Assembly: GCA_011620555.1 (NCBI GenBank)
Contig: WOYY01000061.1
Span: 1 to 64,000, forward strand
Reading direction: 5' to 3'
DNA: 64,000 bases
DNA from: Anaerolineaceae bacterium
Lineage (GTDB): Bacteria; Chloroflexota; Anaerolineae; Anaerolineales; Anaerolineaceae
Under the pieces are notes generated by a model. The model was not told the DNA's origin. It did no database searches and saw only the letters and a program-made list of their open reading frames with translations. Each line of letters begins with the position of its first letter. Within the stretch, counting starts at the first letter, position 1. Made by a program: the position numbers and the translations under genes. This document shows, piece by piece, positions 25,304 through 35,001 of the stretch.

Positions 25304-28069
25304 TTAGAAGTTTAGTCCATCCCCCGCGGGAAGATTAATCCGGATCACCCGCCGGTCCCGGCTGCGGAGCGCGTCCAGGTCGCCCAGGGCCTGCGCCCGG
25401 GCCAGCAGGGAAAATCCATAGCCAGCTTCCGGGATAGTGAGGTCATCCACGTCCGCCTGCGTGATCTGCAGGAACAGGCCGTTGTTGGCGCCGCCCTTGT
25501 GGAGCTGCCCGGTCGAATGCAGGAAGCGGGGGCCGAAGCCGAGCGTGGTCGCCCTGCCAGTGTCCTTCAGGATCCGTTCCCGCAGGGCCGTCAGCTTCGC
25601 TTCAACTTTCGCATTTCGGGGCAGGTAAGCGTTGATCGCGATGTAATCGCCATCCTTGGCCAGCCCGTTGAAGGCTTTGATGACCTCGGCAACGGAGCCG
25701 CATTTTTCCAGGCCAGCGAAGCCGACGCCGGCAACCTCAACTCCGGCTTTCGACCAGAGAGGCTCCGGCTCTTCCAATCGGCCCTGATCGAGATAGGATT
25801 GGATTAACTTCGTGGTGCGGTCTTTGTTGTCCTGGACGTCCGGCTGGTCAAAGGCATTGACGCCGATCACGCTGCAGGCCACGGCGATCGCAAACTCCCA
25901 GCGGTAGAACTCCCCAGCCAGGTCATAGAGATAGGGGATATTCAGGGTGACCACCGGCTGCCCGGCCTTCACCAGCGCTGCAACGAATTCATCCCGCTCC
26001 CCGGTCGCCCGCAGGTAGGCAAACAGCCGGTCCTTGCCGTAACTCCCGGCGGCAACCCGCGGTTCATCGGCAACCGGGACGACGCCCTTGCCCAGCTTCC
26101 CGCTGGATTCAGCCACCAGCTGTTCCAGCCATGCGCCCAACGGCGCAACTGCCTCATCCGTCAGGAAGGTCAGTTTATCCCGCCCCGCCAGGGCAGCTTC
26201 GCCCAGGATGATGCCCAGGACCGCGCCGGCGTTCTCCACCAGGGGCTGATCAACCGAGCAGCGGGCAGCCATATCGCTGGCGGCCCAGAGGAACTGATCC
26301 ATATCAATGCCCAACAGGCTGGCCGGGACCAGGCCAAATTGCGAAAGAGCGGAATAACGTCCACCCACATTCGGGTTGGCCGTAAAGACGGCCCGGAAGC
26401 CCCGTTCCGCACCCAGCGCAGCCAGCTTGCTGCCCGGGTCGGTGATGGCCACGAAATGCCTAGCGTAATCTTTGCCGGCCTCTGCTTTGGCCCGCGCCCA
26501 GAAATAGTGGAACAGGCTCATGGTCTCGGAGGTGCCGCCGGACTTGCTGGAGACAATGAAGAGGGTCTTGCCATAATCCACCCAGGCATCCAGCTCCCGG
26601 ACCTGCTCGGGGATGGTGGAGTCGAGGATGCGAAGCTCAGCGCCCTCCGCATAGCCTTCAAAAATACCGGCCAGGGTCTCAGGCGCCAGAGAAGAGCCGC
26701 CCATGCCCAGCAGCAGGACCTTCTCAAAACCCTCGTCCAAAGCCTCATCGGCAAAATCATAAAGGTCAGCGACCAGGCTCTGGTTCGCCTCCGGCAAAGT
26801 CAGCCAGCCCAGCCGTTTCTGCACTTCCTCCCGGCCCGCGGGGTCATTCGTCCAGACGGTGGGGTCAATCCGGTGAATCCGGGAAACAAGATCCTCCGCC
26901 TCAAACTGCTCCACCCGGTCAGCAACCGCCTCAGCGAGACTGCCCAGACCCACCAGATATTGCTGGCGGCGTTCTTCGATCACCGCCAGCAACTTGTTGA
27001 AACCATCGTTGAAACTCGCCAGACCTTCTTCTTCCAAGGTGGTTGTAATGTCATCCAGCGAGAGGCCGAGTTCGGCGAACTTGACAAAGTCATCCTTGGC
27101 CTGGTCGATTTCGTCGTAGATCGTCACGTGGGGATCGCCGTGATCCAGAAAGGCTTCCAAAGTCTTGGGGGGCATGGTATTGACCGTATTGGGGGCAACC
27201 AGTTGTTCAACATATTTCACATCGCTGTAAGCGGGGTTTTTGGTGCCGGTGGAGGCCCAGAGCGGTCGCTGTTTCTGCGCGCCAAAGCCCTGAATTTTTT
27301 GGAATCGTTCGGAATTGAAAAAATCTTCAAAATCCTGGTAGGCGAGCCGGATATTATCCACGGCCATCCGCCCCAGCAGGGCCTGCGCCACTTCGGCCTT
27401 CGGGCCGCCGGCATCCACAATTGCCTGCAAGGCGGCGTCGGTCTTGTTTTCCACCCGGGAGACGAAGAAGGAAGCGCAGGAAGCAATCCCATCCACCGCC
27501 AGGCCAGATTCCACCCGGCGTTCAAGTCCCTTCAAATAAGCATCCATCACTTCCCGGTAGCGTTCACGCGAGAAAATCAGGGTCACATTGACGTTGATCC
27601 CGGCCGCGATGGCTTCGGTGATCGCCGGAAGGCCTTCTTTGGTGCCGGGGATCTTGACGAACAGGTTCGGGCGGTTGACCGTTTCCCACAGCCAGATCGC
27701 CTCTGCCAGGGTGCCTTCCGCATCGCGGGCCAGCCGGGGATTCACTTCCAGGCTCACAAAACCATCTGCGCCGCCGGAGGCCTCGTAATAGGGCCGAAAC
27801 AGGTCGGTCACGTCCTGAACGTCTTTGATCGCCAGATGATAAAAGATATCCAGGGGTTCCATGCCCGCCAAGGCCATAGTTTGCAGGTCAGCGTCGTAAT
27901 CGTCGCTATCCGCGACCGCATTCATGAAGATGCTGGGGTTGGAGGTCAGGCCGAGGATATCCCGGCGCTCGATCATATCCATCAGGGTGCCATCCGCAAT
28001 CAGTGATCGCCGGATGTTGTCATACCATACGGATTGGCCAAGTATGTGTAATTTATCTGCTGCGCTCAT
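25304..28069 (-). CDS. tal-pgi: Bifunctional transaldolase / glucose-6-phosphate isomerase
   Basis: A 921-residue fusion that joins the pentose phosphate pathway to glycolysis. Residues 1-370 are transaldolase: LTSNPSIF near residue 43, the DVTDLF region, the Schiff-base Lys in NLFVKIPGT and the LIFSRERY strand. Residues about 400-921 are phosphoglucose isomerase: LGMGGSSLAPE, the substrate-binding SSKSGGTSETMS loop, the N-P-N-V-G-G-R-Y-S-A element, and the C-terminal part with G-x-L-H-K-G-G. The same fusion is known in Chloroflexota and a few other groups. It follows transketolase by 29 bases in one operon and ends in a strong terminator. Confidence 0.94.
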   Translation of the reverse strand: MSAADKLHILGQSVWYDNIRRSLIADGTLMDMIERRDILGLTSNPSIFMNAVADSDDYDADLQTMALAGMEPLDIFYHLAIKDVQDVTDLFRPYYEASGGADGFVSLEVNPRLARDAEGTLAEAIWLWETVNRPNLFVKIPGTKEGLPAITEAIAAGINVNVTLIFSRERYREVMDAYLKGLERRVESGLAVDGIASCASFFVSRVENKTDAALQAIVDAGGPKAEVAQALLGRMAVDNIRLAYQDFEDFFNSERFQKIQGFGAQKQRPLWASTGTKNPAYSDVKYVEQLVAPNTVNTMPPKTLEAFLDHGDPHVTIYDEIDQAKDDFVKFAELGLSLDDITTTLEEEGLASFNDGFNKLLAVIEERRQQYLVGLGSLAEAVADRVEQFEAEDLVSRIHRIDPTVWTNDPAGREEVQKRLGWLTLPEANQSLVADLYDFADEALDEGFEKVLLLGMGGSSLAPETLAGIFEGYAEGAELRILDSTIPEQVRELDAWVDYGKTLFIVSSKSGGTSETMSLFHYFWARAKAEAGKDYARHFVAITDPGSKLAALGAERGFRAVFTANPNVGGRYSALSQFGLVPASLLGIDMDQFLWAASDMAARCSVDQPLVENAGAVLGIILGEAALAGRDKLTFLTDEAVAPLGAWLEQLVAESSGKLGKGVVPVADEPRVAAGSYGKDRLFAYLRATGERDEFVAALVKAGQPVVTLNIPYLYDLAGEFYRWEFAIAVACSVIGVNAFDQPDVQDNKDRTTKLIQSYLDQGRLEEPEPLWSKAGVEVAGVGFAGLEKCGSVAEVIKAFNGLAKDGDYIAINAYLPRNAKVEAKLTALRERILKDTGRATTLGFGPRFLHSTGQLHKGGANNGLFLQITQADVDDLTIPEAGYGFSLLARAQALGDLDALRSRDRRVIRINLPAGDGLNF

Positions 28070-28098
28070 TTCAAAGGTCCTTTCAACAGTACTATTAA

Positions 28099-30138
28099 TT
28101 ATTTGTGGAAATTGTTGCCGTTCTTCGCGTGGCCATCAGCTTTCAACAGATCCAGCGCCGTTTTGATCACGTTCTCAGCTGTGAAGCCGAATTTTTTCAT
28201 CACCAGATCACCAGGGGCCGATTCGCCAAAGCGGTCAATACCCATGGTCCTTCCGGCATCGCCAACCCAGCGGCGCCAGCCAAAAGTGACGCCAGCCTCA
28301 ACGGAAATCCGCTTTTTGATGGATGGGGGCAGGACCTGATCCTGGTATTCCTGGGGCTGGGCGGCAAAGAGCTCCCAACAGGGGAAGGAAACCACCCGCA
28401 CGTTCACGCCTTCCGCGGCCAAACGGCCGGCGGTGGTCATAATCAGACCCACTTCGGACCCTGAGGCCATCAGGATCAATTCGGGCGTGTCATCGCCCAT
28501 ATCGGCCAGGACATAGGCGCCCTTCAGCAGCCCATCCGCATCCGCATACACGCTGCGGTCAATGGTTGGCAGATTCTGACGGGAGAGGATCAGCGCGGTG
28601 GAGCCGTCATGCTCAATGGCGAAGCGCCAGGCCTGGGCGGTCTCATTTGCATCCGCAGGCCGAATGGTCGTCAGTTTGGGGATCACCCGCAGAGATGCAA
28701 TGTGCTCAATCGGTTCGTGGGTCGGGCCGTCTTCACCGACGCCGATTGAATCGTGGGTGAAAACCCAGATCGATTTATAGCCGGAAAGGGCCGAGAGCCG
28801 CACCGCTGGGCGGACATAGTCCGAAAACACCAGGAAGGTGCCGCCATAGGGGATCAGCCCGCCATGGACAGACATCGCATTGACGATGGCGCCCATCGCG
28901 TGCTCCCGCACGCCGAAATGCATGTTCCGGCCGGCGGGGGTCTCAGGGCTGAAGGCCTCTTCCCCGTTGATCCAGGTCTTGTTGGAAGGCGCCAGGTCAG
29001 CTGAACCGCCCATCAACTCAGGCAGTGTGGCCGCCAGGCCATTGATCACCTTGCCGGAAGCGGACCGGGAAGCCATGCCCTTTTCATCCGCGGGGAAGAC
29101 AGGCAGGCCTTTTTCCCAATCCTTGGGCAGGTCGCCGGAGATGCGCCGCTTCAGTTCAGCGGCCAACTCGGGATAAGCCTTTTGATAATCCTCAAATTTG
29201 CGCTCCCACCGCTTATTGAGGAACTCGCCCTCATCCAGCTTGGTGAGGAAATGCTCTTTGACATCTTCCGGCACATAAAAATGAGGTTCAACCGGCCAGC
29301 CCACAGCTTCTTTGGCCCTGGCGATCTGCTCCCATCCGGGAGGAGACCCGTGGGCCTCTTCTGTCCCCTGCACATCCGGCAGACCAGCGCCGATCACCGT
29401 ATCCACAATGATCAGGGTCGGCCGGGGGTCAACTTTGGCGGCATTCACAGCGGCCACCAGCGCATCCACATCGTAAGGATCGCCCACATGGTCCACCCGC
29501 CAGCCCAGGGCTTCAAAGCGCATTGCGCGGTCTTCCGTGAAGGCCAACTCGGTGGAGCCGTCAATCGAAATGTGGTTATTGTCATAGAAATAGATCAGCT
29601 TGCCAAGTTTGAGATGCCCGGCAAGCGAAGCGGCTTCGTTGGAGATGCCTTCCATCAGATCGCCGTCGGTGACAATGGCATAGGTGTAATGGTCCACAAT
29701 TTCGTGGCCAGGGCGGTTGAACTCCGCGGCCAGATGAGCTTCGGCAATCGCCATACCAACGCCATTGGCAAACCCCTGCCCCAGCGGGCCGGTGGTCACT
29801 TCCACGCCCGGCGTCAGGCCATATTCAGGATGGCCGGGCGTAATGCTGCCCCATTGCCGGAACTGCTCCAATTGTGAAAGCGGCAGGTCATAGCCCGTCA
29901 GGTGCAGTATGGTATAAATTAACATAGAACCGTGACCGCCGGAGAGAATAAAACGGTCACGGTCAAACCACTTGGGGTTCTTCGGGTTGTAACGGAGGAT
30001 CTTCATCCATAAGGCATAAGCAATCCCCGCATCACCCATTGGTAAACCCGGATGGCCAGAATTTGCAGTCTGGACCCCATCCACGGATAGAAATTTAATC
30101 GTATGGATAGCTTTTTCCTGAAGCGAATCCTTGTTCAT
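28099..30138 (-). CDS. tkt: Transketolase
   Basis: A 679-residue thiamine-diphosphate enzyme that transfers two-carbon units between ketose and aldose phosphates. Motifs: [11 protein letters not shown] near the N terminus, [14 protein letters not shown], the ThDP-binding [14 protein letters not shown] stretch (here [12 protein letters not shown]), D-N-N-H-I-S-I-D-G, and the second-domain [19 protein letters not shown] 30138 is preceded by AAAGGA; ATG 30156 in the same frame overlaps that site and seems less likely. The operon partner is tal-pgi. Confidence 0.96.
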   Translation of the reverse strand: MNKDSLQEKAIHTIKFLSVDGVQTANSGHPGLPMGDAGIAYALWMKILRYNPKNPKWFDRDRFILSGGHGSMLIYTILHLTGYDLPLSQLEQFRQWGSITPGHPEYGLTPGVEVTTGPLGQGFANGVGMAIAEAHLAAEFNRPGHEIVDHYTYAIVTDGDLMEGISNEAASLAGHLKLGKLIYFYDNNHISIDGSTELAFTEDRAMRFEALGWRVDHVGDPYDVDALVAAVNAAKVDPRPTLIIVDTVIGAGLPDVQGTEEAHGSPPGWEQIARAKEAVGWPVEPHFYVPEDVKEHFLTKLDEGEFLNKRWERKFEDYQKAYPELAAELKRRISGDLPKDWEKGLPVFPADEKGMASRSASGKVINGLAATLPELMGGSADLAPSNKTWINGEEAFSPETPAGRNMHFGVREHAMGAIVNAMSVHGGLIPYGGTFLVFSDYVRPAVRLSALSGYKSIWVFTHDSIGVGEDGPTHEPIEHIASLRVIPKLTTIRPADANETAQAWRFAIEHDGSTALILSRQNLPTIDRSVYADADGLLKGAYVLADMGDDTPELILMASGSEVGLIMTTAGRLAAEGVNVRVVSFPCWELFAAQPQEYQDQVLPPSIKKRISVEAGVTFGWRRWVGDAGRTMGIDRFGESAPGDLVMKKFGFTAENVIKTALDLLKADGHAKNGNNFHK

Positions 30139-30287
30139 CAGATCGATTCCTTTCATTAATTGATCGAATTCATTTTACCATGTTCAGTTTTCCCCCAGGT
30201 GCCCATTATCCATCCCTCCAATATTGAATATAATAAAGTTTAAGAGTAAATTCTTATTTCAAACCCTTTGATTCTCCGAGGTACCTT

Positions 30288-30845
30288 TTGCAAAAAAGAA
30301 CATTCATCGCAATTGCGGCTTTAATCACCCTGGTCAGTCTGACCTGGATGGCCCTGACTCCGCTCTATTTCCCGGGGGTTCAGGCCGGCTCCTCCCAGGC
30401 TGCCCATCAAGGCTTCCAGGCCCCAGATTTCACCCTGCAAACTCCGGAGGGGCTGCCCGTGACCCTGGCGGACTACAGCGGACAGCCCGTGCTCGTCTTC
30501 CTCTGGGCATCCTGGTGCACGGTCTGCAAGGCGACCATGCCCGACCTGGAACCCATCTATCAGGAATATGCCCCGCAAGGTTTCGAGATCCTGGCGGTCA
30601 ATATGACCGCCCAGGATACCGCGAGCGCTGCGATCAACTACTTCCAGGGACAAAATTATTCCTTCCCCATGCTGATGGACCCCGATGGCGCAGTCGCCCG
30701 GCAATATCAGATGTATGCTGTGCCGACCTCAGTCCTCATCGGCCCCGATGGGATCGTGCAGAATGTGGTGATCGGGGCGGGGATGAACGCTGGCGAACTG
30801 CGAGCCTGGCTGGATGACGTCCTGACCGCCGAACAGGGAGAGTGA
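30288..30845 (+). CDS. TlpA-like thiol-disulfide oxidoreductase, membrane-anchored
   Basis: A 185-residue thioredoxin-fold protein. The N-terminal hydrophobic segment (about residues 5-26) acts as a signal anchor, so the domain faces the outside. After the linker come F-x-A-P-D-F-T-L-Q-T-P-E-G, the active site WASWCTVCKATMP and the cis-Pro strand VPTSVLIGPDG, the standard redoxin/AhpC-TSA layout. It probably reduces disulfides or delivers reducing power outside the membrane. The start is TTG 30288 with CGAGG upstream; no ATG gives a complete anchor. The stop is followed three bases later by the Lgt-like/HPPK gene. Confidence 0.85.
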   Translation: MQKRTFIAIAALITLVSLTWMALTPLYFPGVQAGSSQAAHQGFQAPDFTLQTPEGLPVTLADYSGQPVLVFLWASWCTVCKATMPDLEPIYQEYAPQGFEILAVNMTAQDTASAAINYFQGQNYSFPMLMDPDGAVARQYQMYAVPTSVLIGPDGIVQNVVIGAGMNAGELRAWLDDVLTAEQGE

Positions 30846-30848
30846 GCG

Positions 30849-32093
30849 ATGTTCCCTGTCATTGATTTCGGCCCGCTTGCCATTCAGGCCGCCGGCCTCC
30901 TGCTGATCCTCAGCCTCTGGCTGGGCCTCTGGCTGAGCGGAAAACTCGCGCCTAATCTGGGCACCAACGGCGACACAATCGAAAATGGCTTGCTGATGGC
31001 TTTCCTGGCCGGGATTCTCGCGGCCCGGATCGGCTTCCTGCTGGCCAACCCCGCTATCCTGGTTGAAAATCCCCTTGCCATCATCTCGCTGACCCCCTCC
31101 ATGCTGGACGCCAACTTCGGCATCCTGGCCGGGGCAATCGTGCTGCTGATCGCATTTCAACGGAAGCATCTCCCCCTCTGGCCGACGCTGGATACCCTCA
31201 GCCCCTTGCTCATCCTGGGCTTTGCCGGAGCCCAGTCGGCAAACCTGGCCAACGGGAACGCCTATGGCCTGCCAGCGGACCTGCCCTGGAGCGTCTATCT
31301 TTGGAATGCAAACCGCCATCCCGTTCAGATCTATGCACTGATCCTGACCGCCATCCTGTTCATCTGGTGGCTGGTGAAAACCCGCCTGGCCAAACAAAAT
31401 GGCTTTTTCCACAGCGGGGTCCTGTTCAGCATCGTTCTGGCCGGCCTGGCCTTCATCACCCTATTCACCCAGGCCTTCGTCGCGGATAAGCGGATCATCC
31501 TTGGGTTTGACCAGGTCCAATGGCTGGGGCTGATCATCCTGGCCGGCAGCCTGGCAGCGATCTACAAGCTGGAATTCACCCAACCGAAAGCGATTTCCGC
31601 CTTCATTTCGATGGGTTCCAATCTGGACCCCCTCGAAAACCTCTACGAAGGCAGTCAGGATGTTGCCGCCCAATTTAAAATCCTCAGCCGGTCCAGCATC
31701 TACCAGACCGAAGATACCCGGGAAGGACATCGGGGTGAGTTCTACCTGAATCGGGTCCTCCAGATTGAAACTTCCCTGCCCTACCCGGCATTCCACACCA
31801 AGCTCAAGGAGATCGAGCGGGCGCATGGCCGCGAACCCGGCAACCGCGAGGTCGTGCCGCTGGACCTCGATATCCTCACTTTCGGCAAAGAGGTCTTCCG
31901 AAATGCGGGAAAGCAAATGCCGGACCCCGGAATCATAGCTCACGGCTATATCAGTCTGCCCCTGGCTGAAATAACGCCCGCCTTTCGCCACCCCGCCACC
32001 GGCGAAGCGATTGATGACATTATCAGCAAATTGCCAGCTGTTGAACAAAACGTCCAAAAATTGGAAGAGGTGAAGGATGGAACTGAAGGGTAA
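30849..32093 (+). CDS. Fusion of Lgt-like membrane domain with HPPK (FolK)
   Basis: A 414-residue protein. Residues 1-245 are an integral membrane region with about seven helices that follows the order of prolipoprotein diacylglyceryl transferase: F-G-P-L-A-I-Q near the start, A-R-I-G-F, A-N-G-N-A-Y-G and R-H-P-V-Q-I-Y. The Lgt residues regarded as essential (the His of HGG and the Arg of GRxGN) are not found in place, so Lgt activity is doubtful. Residues 250-410 are 6-hydroxymethyl-7,8-dihydropterin pyrophosphokinase: I-S-M-G-S-N-L-D-P, S-I-Y-Q-T-E, F-Y-L-N-R-V, and the metal-binding DLDIL. The pterin step would thus be tethered to the membrane. It is co-transcribed with the TlpA-like gene and overlaps the next SDR by 17 bases. 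Confidence 0.8.
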   Translation: MFPVIDFGPLAIQAAGLLLILSLWLGLWLSGKLAPNLGTNGDTIENGLLMAFLAGILAARIGFLLANPAILVENPLAIISLTPSMLDANFGILAGAIVLLIAFQRKHLPLWPTLDTLSPLLILGFAGAQSANLANGNAYGLPADLPWSVYLWNANRHPVQIYALILTAILFIWWLVKTRLAKQNGFFHSGVLFSIVLAGLAFITLFTQAFVADKRIILGFDQVQWLGLIILAGSLAAIYKLEFTQPKAISAFISMGSNLDPLENLYEGSQDVAAQFKILSRSSIYQTEDTREGHRGEFYLNRVLQIETSLPYPAFHTKLKEIERAHGREPGNREVVPLDLDILTFGKEVFRNAGKQMPDPGIIAHGYISLPLAEITPAFRHPATGEAIDDIISKLPAVEQNVQKLEEVKDGTEG

Positions 32094-32808
32094 GACCGCT
32101 CTGGTCACGGGTGGCAGCATCCGTCTGGGCCGCGCCTATGCCCTGGCGCTGGCCCGGGAAGGCGCCAACCTGGCGATCCATTACAATCGCTCCGCAGCGC
32201 CAGCCGAAGAGACAGCCCAGCTGGCCCGCGCAGAAGGTGTGGAAGCGATCACCGTCGCTGCGGATTTCAACAACCCGGCGGCTGTTGACACGCTCTTTCC
32301 CCAGGTTCTGAACTATTTCGAAGTGGTCGATGTTCTGATCAATAACGCCGCCATTTACCTCAGAGGGAACGGGATGGAGACAGACCGGGAAAAATGGGAA
32401 AGCCAGTTTCGGATCAACCTCCAAACCCCCTTCATGCTGATCCAGGCCTTTGCCCGGCAGCTGCCCAAAGGCCGCCCCGGACGCGTCCTCAATATCGCCG
32501 ACGCCCAGATCCTGCAGCACCGGCCGGATCACTTCGCCTACCGGCTCACGAAACTGGCCCTGGTCGAAATGACCCGCATGTTTGCGCTGGAACTCGCGCC
32601 GGATATCACGGTGAACGCCCTTGCGCCCGGCATCATGCTGCCCCTCGCCGACCGGGAAGATGTGGATCTGGAAGCCTACGCAAAGGAATACGTCCCCCTC
32701 AGGCGCACTGGCACTCCCGAGATTGCAGCGGAGAACGCCCTGCATCTCCTCAAAAGCGATTTCACGACCGGCGCCTTTCTGCGGGTGGATGGCGGGCAGT
32801 ACCTCTGA
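32077..32808 (+). CDS. SDR, pteridine reductase-like
   Basis: A 243-residue NADPH-type short-chain dehydrogenase. The nucleotide loop is TGGSIRLGRA, the first part of the PTR1/FolM-like pattern. It also has LINNAAIYLRG, the D-A-Q strand in place of the usual Ser, and Y-R-L-T-K for the catalytic Tyr and Lys, then N-A-L-A-P-G-I-M-L-P. Replacement of the catalytic Ser by Asp next to YxxxK is the known signature of pteridine reductases. With folK, folB and folE around it, reduction of dihydropterin or dihydrofolate is the best guess. The start overlaps the fusion gene by 17 bases, so it is translationally coupled. Confidence 0.82.
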   Translation: MELKGKTALVTGGSIRLGRAYALALAREGANLAIHYNRSAAPAEETAQLARAEGVEAITVAADFNNPAAVDTLFPQVLNYFEVVDVLINNAAIYLRGNGMETDREKWESQFRINLQTPFMLIQAFARQLPKGRPGRVLNIADAQILQHRPDHFAYRLTKLALVEMTRMFALELAPDITVNALAPGIMLPLADREDVDLEAYAKEYVPLRRTGTPEIAAENALHLLKSDFTTGAFLRVDGGQYL

Positions 32809-33525
32809 TCAGGACTGGCCGTAAACCGGAATTGCCGCCCCGGTGATGTCATCCGACTGCGAAGAAGTGAGGGACAGAATCGTCTCAGCAATTTCAACCG
32901 GCGAAACCCATTTGGTAAAATCCGCATTGGGCATCTCAGCCCGGTTATTGGGGGTGTCGATCGTCCCTGGAAGGACGCAATTGACCTGAACCCCTGCCGG
33001 CGCCAATTCAGCCGCCATGCTTTCTGTCAGGCGCAGGAGGGCGGCCTTGGCCGCCGCATACGCTCCCGTTTTCGCCCCGCCTTTCAACGCGGCCTTCGCA
33101 CCCACTGTGACCACCTTGCCCCGCCCCCGCTCGATCAGATCGGGCACAAAAGCCTTGCAAAGGTTCAGGAATGGGAGGACATTCACCGCCAGCATCCGCC
33201 GCAAGGTCTCTGTGGATAACTCGTAAACGGTCTCCCCGTAAGTGAAACCGCCCACTGTATTCACAAGCACCTCAACCTGACCCACCCGCTGATGGACCTG
33301 CTCCCTCAGGCTGGCAACCGTTTCTGGCTGGCTGAGGTCCATGCCATCAAAAATTTCCAAACGGCCAGGGCGACCTTCATCCAGCCCCAGCGCCGCCAGA
33401 CGGCCCTCCCCTCGGTCCAGCGCGCAAACCCTTGCGCCCTGTTGCAGGAAGGTCCGGACGACCTCCCGGCCCAGCGCGCCGGCGGCGCCTGACACCACAA
33501 CGACTTTCTCCGTGAATTCACCCAT
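32809..33525 (-). CDS. Short-chain dehydrogenase/reductase, unknown substrate
   Basis: A 238-residue classical SDR: V-S-G-A-A-G-A-L-G nucleotide loop at the N terminus, L-V-N-T-V-G-G in the place of NNAG, a Y-A-A-A-K catalytic pair and N-C-V-L-P-G-T-I-D-T-P. Its stop codon touches that of the plus-strand SDR (TGATCA at 32806-32811). On its own strand it follows the glycosyltransferase gene by five bases, with AGGAAGGA at the end of that gene as ribosome binding site. No substrate can be inferred. Confidence 0.85.
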   Translation of the reverse strand: MGEFTEKVVVVSGAAGALGREVVRTFLQQGARVCALDRGEGRLAALGLDEGRPGRLEIFDGMDLSQPETVASLREQVHQRVGQVEVLVNTVGGFTYGETVYELSTETLRRMLAVNVLPFLNLCKAFVPDLIERGRGKVVTVGAKAALKGGAKTGAYAAAKAALLRLTESMAAELAPAGVQVNCVLPGTIDTPNNRAEMPNADFTKWVSPVEIAETILSLTSSQSDDITGAAIPVYGQS

Positions 33526-33530
33526 CTTTT

Positions 33531-34946
33531 TTATCCTTCCTCTTCCAAGCGGGTTGGCACAAGACAGGTCCGCTCAAGCCAGCGCCGCCAATCCGCTTCC
33601 ACAATGCCCTGTTTCAGGGCATCATCTTTTGTTATTTGATCAGCTCCGGCCAACAGCTCCCCCAAACCCGGCGCGGGTTCAAACTGCCCTCTGAAGTCAT
33701 GATAAATCCGATCTCCCCGAAGCTCGCACCAGGGGGCCAGGCGGTAAAGCGTCGCCGGTGTGGGTTGAAGGGCTTTGAAAGCCATCGGCGGCCGCTTTGC
33801 CGCCCCGGTGATGATCTCGGCATACCGGCTGACCTGCGCCTCAAAGTTCAATTCACTCCGGAGATAGGCCATCGTTTTAGGGGAAACCCGCCGTCCGGAT
33901 TGAATGATATTGGCGATGCATTCCGCCGCAGCCGGGATGTCGCCGAAATCAACCTTATCCAGCAAATCATCGGGCAGCAAAGTCCGATGCACGCCGACCC
34001 TGGCGACCACACTGGGCGTCCCGCAGGCCAGCGACTCATACGCCACGTTGCCAAAGGCTTCCACAATGTTCCCCAGGCAAAGCGTTGCCTGCCCCAGGCT
34101 GTAAAGCTCCGGCATCCGGGCCGCCGGCGTCCAGGGGATGAAGACGAAATTCTCCCGCACGTCCAGATCCACCATCAATTGCACCATCGCGTGATAGAAA
34201 TCCGTTTCGCCCTGCGAGACCATCGACCCGATCCATTCCGGGACCAGCACCTTCAGGTCGTGAATCCCATAGCGATGCACCAGGGCTTCCGTCACCCGGA
34301 TCGTCTCGGGCAGCCCCTTGCCGGGTTCCGGGCGGTGGGGGTGCAAAAGCAGGGTTTGGCGGGCAGGGTCCAGCCCCAATTCCTCCGCCAGCGGACGGGG
34401 GTCCACCGGTTTGAACATCTCGAAATCCACCCCATTATTGACCTGGTGCAGGCGTTCATTCAAGTCCGGGTAAAACCGTCCCACCGTGGCGCGAACAACC
34501 TCGGCGGAAAAGGGTGAAACGCAGATCAGTTCATCGTATTTCCCAATGAAAGAGCCAAGCACCGATTCCGGGTAGATGTTATCCCTCAGCGAGACAACCG
34601 TTGGGATATCCCGATACAGGTCCGGCACCAGAAATTCCCCGTCATGGATATAAAAACGGTCCGCCTGAGCCAGAAATGCGCTCAGCTTATCCAAGATCAG
34701 GGCCAGGTCCGCCCCGCTGATCGCGTAGGGCTGGGGAAAGGGCAAGTGGAAGGGCAAAACCGGGTGCACCCGCACCCGATCGGCCCAGGAAAAGGCTGGG
34801 AGCGGGTCCACCGCCTGCGCGCAGACGACCTCCACCTCGTGGCCCAAAGCGCCAAGGTGACGGGCAATGTAATAGAGGTGCTTAGACGCGCCTCCGGTGA
34901 CCTTTTCTGGGAAGAGCGGATTGATGGAAAACATCACGATCTTCAT
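33531..34946 (-). CDS. GT4-type glycosyltransferase
   Basis: A 471-residue GT-B fold retaining glycosyltransferase. The N-terminal domain (about 1-190) starts with a Rossmann strand, and G-G-A-S-K-H-L-Y-Y-I-A-R-H-L is the usual Gly-rich acceptor loop. The C-terminal domain has the L-H-P-H-R-P-E-P-G-K-G nucleotide-sugar contact and a E-A-F-G-N-V-A-Y-E-S-L-A-C-G-T-P-S-V-V-A E(x7)E motif. It probably adds a sugar to a cell-surface glycolipid or polysaccharide, or makes a trehalose-like glycoside. The neighbouring leftward SDR may belong to the same operon. It diverges from folB. Confidence 0.82.
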   Translation of the reverse strand: MKIVMFSINPLFPEKVTGGASKHLYYIARHLGALGHEVEVVCAQAVDPLPAFSWADRVRVHPVLPFHLPFPQPYAISGADLALILDKLSAFLAQADRFYIHDGEFLVPDLYRDIPTVVSLRDNIYPESVLGSFIGKYDELICVSPFSAEVVRATVGRFYPDLNERLHQVNNGVDFEMFKPVDPRPLAEELGLDPARQTLLLHPHRPEPGKGLPETIRVTEALVHRYGIHDLKVLVPEWIGSMVSQGETDFYHAMVQLMVDLDVRENFVFIPWTPAARMPELYSLGQATLCLGNIVEAFGNVAYESLACGTPSVVARVGVHRTLLPDDLLDKVDFGDIPAAAECIANIIQSGRRVSPKTMAYLRSELNFEAQVSRYAEIITGAAKRPPMAFKALQPTPATLYRLAPWCELRGDRIYHDFRGQFEPAPGLGELLAGADQITKDDALKQGIVEADWRRWLERTCLVPTRLEEEG

Positions 34947-35001
34947 GGATTTCTCATTTCACCGAATCTCGGTACAATTCAGTTGAGGAAAGGATAAGCT
35001 A

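Noticed and set aside
26339..28006. 555-codon open frame on the plus strand
   Set aside because: It is antisense to the transaldolase-phosphoglucose isomerase fusion, whose GC-rich third positions keep the opposite frame free of stops. The product is His/Gly/Arg-rich and matches no family.
33636..34517. 293-codon open frame on the plus strand
   Set aside because: Antisense to the GT4 glycosyltransferase; no motif and no start signal.
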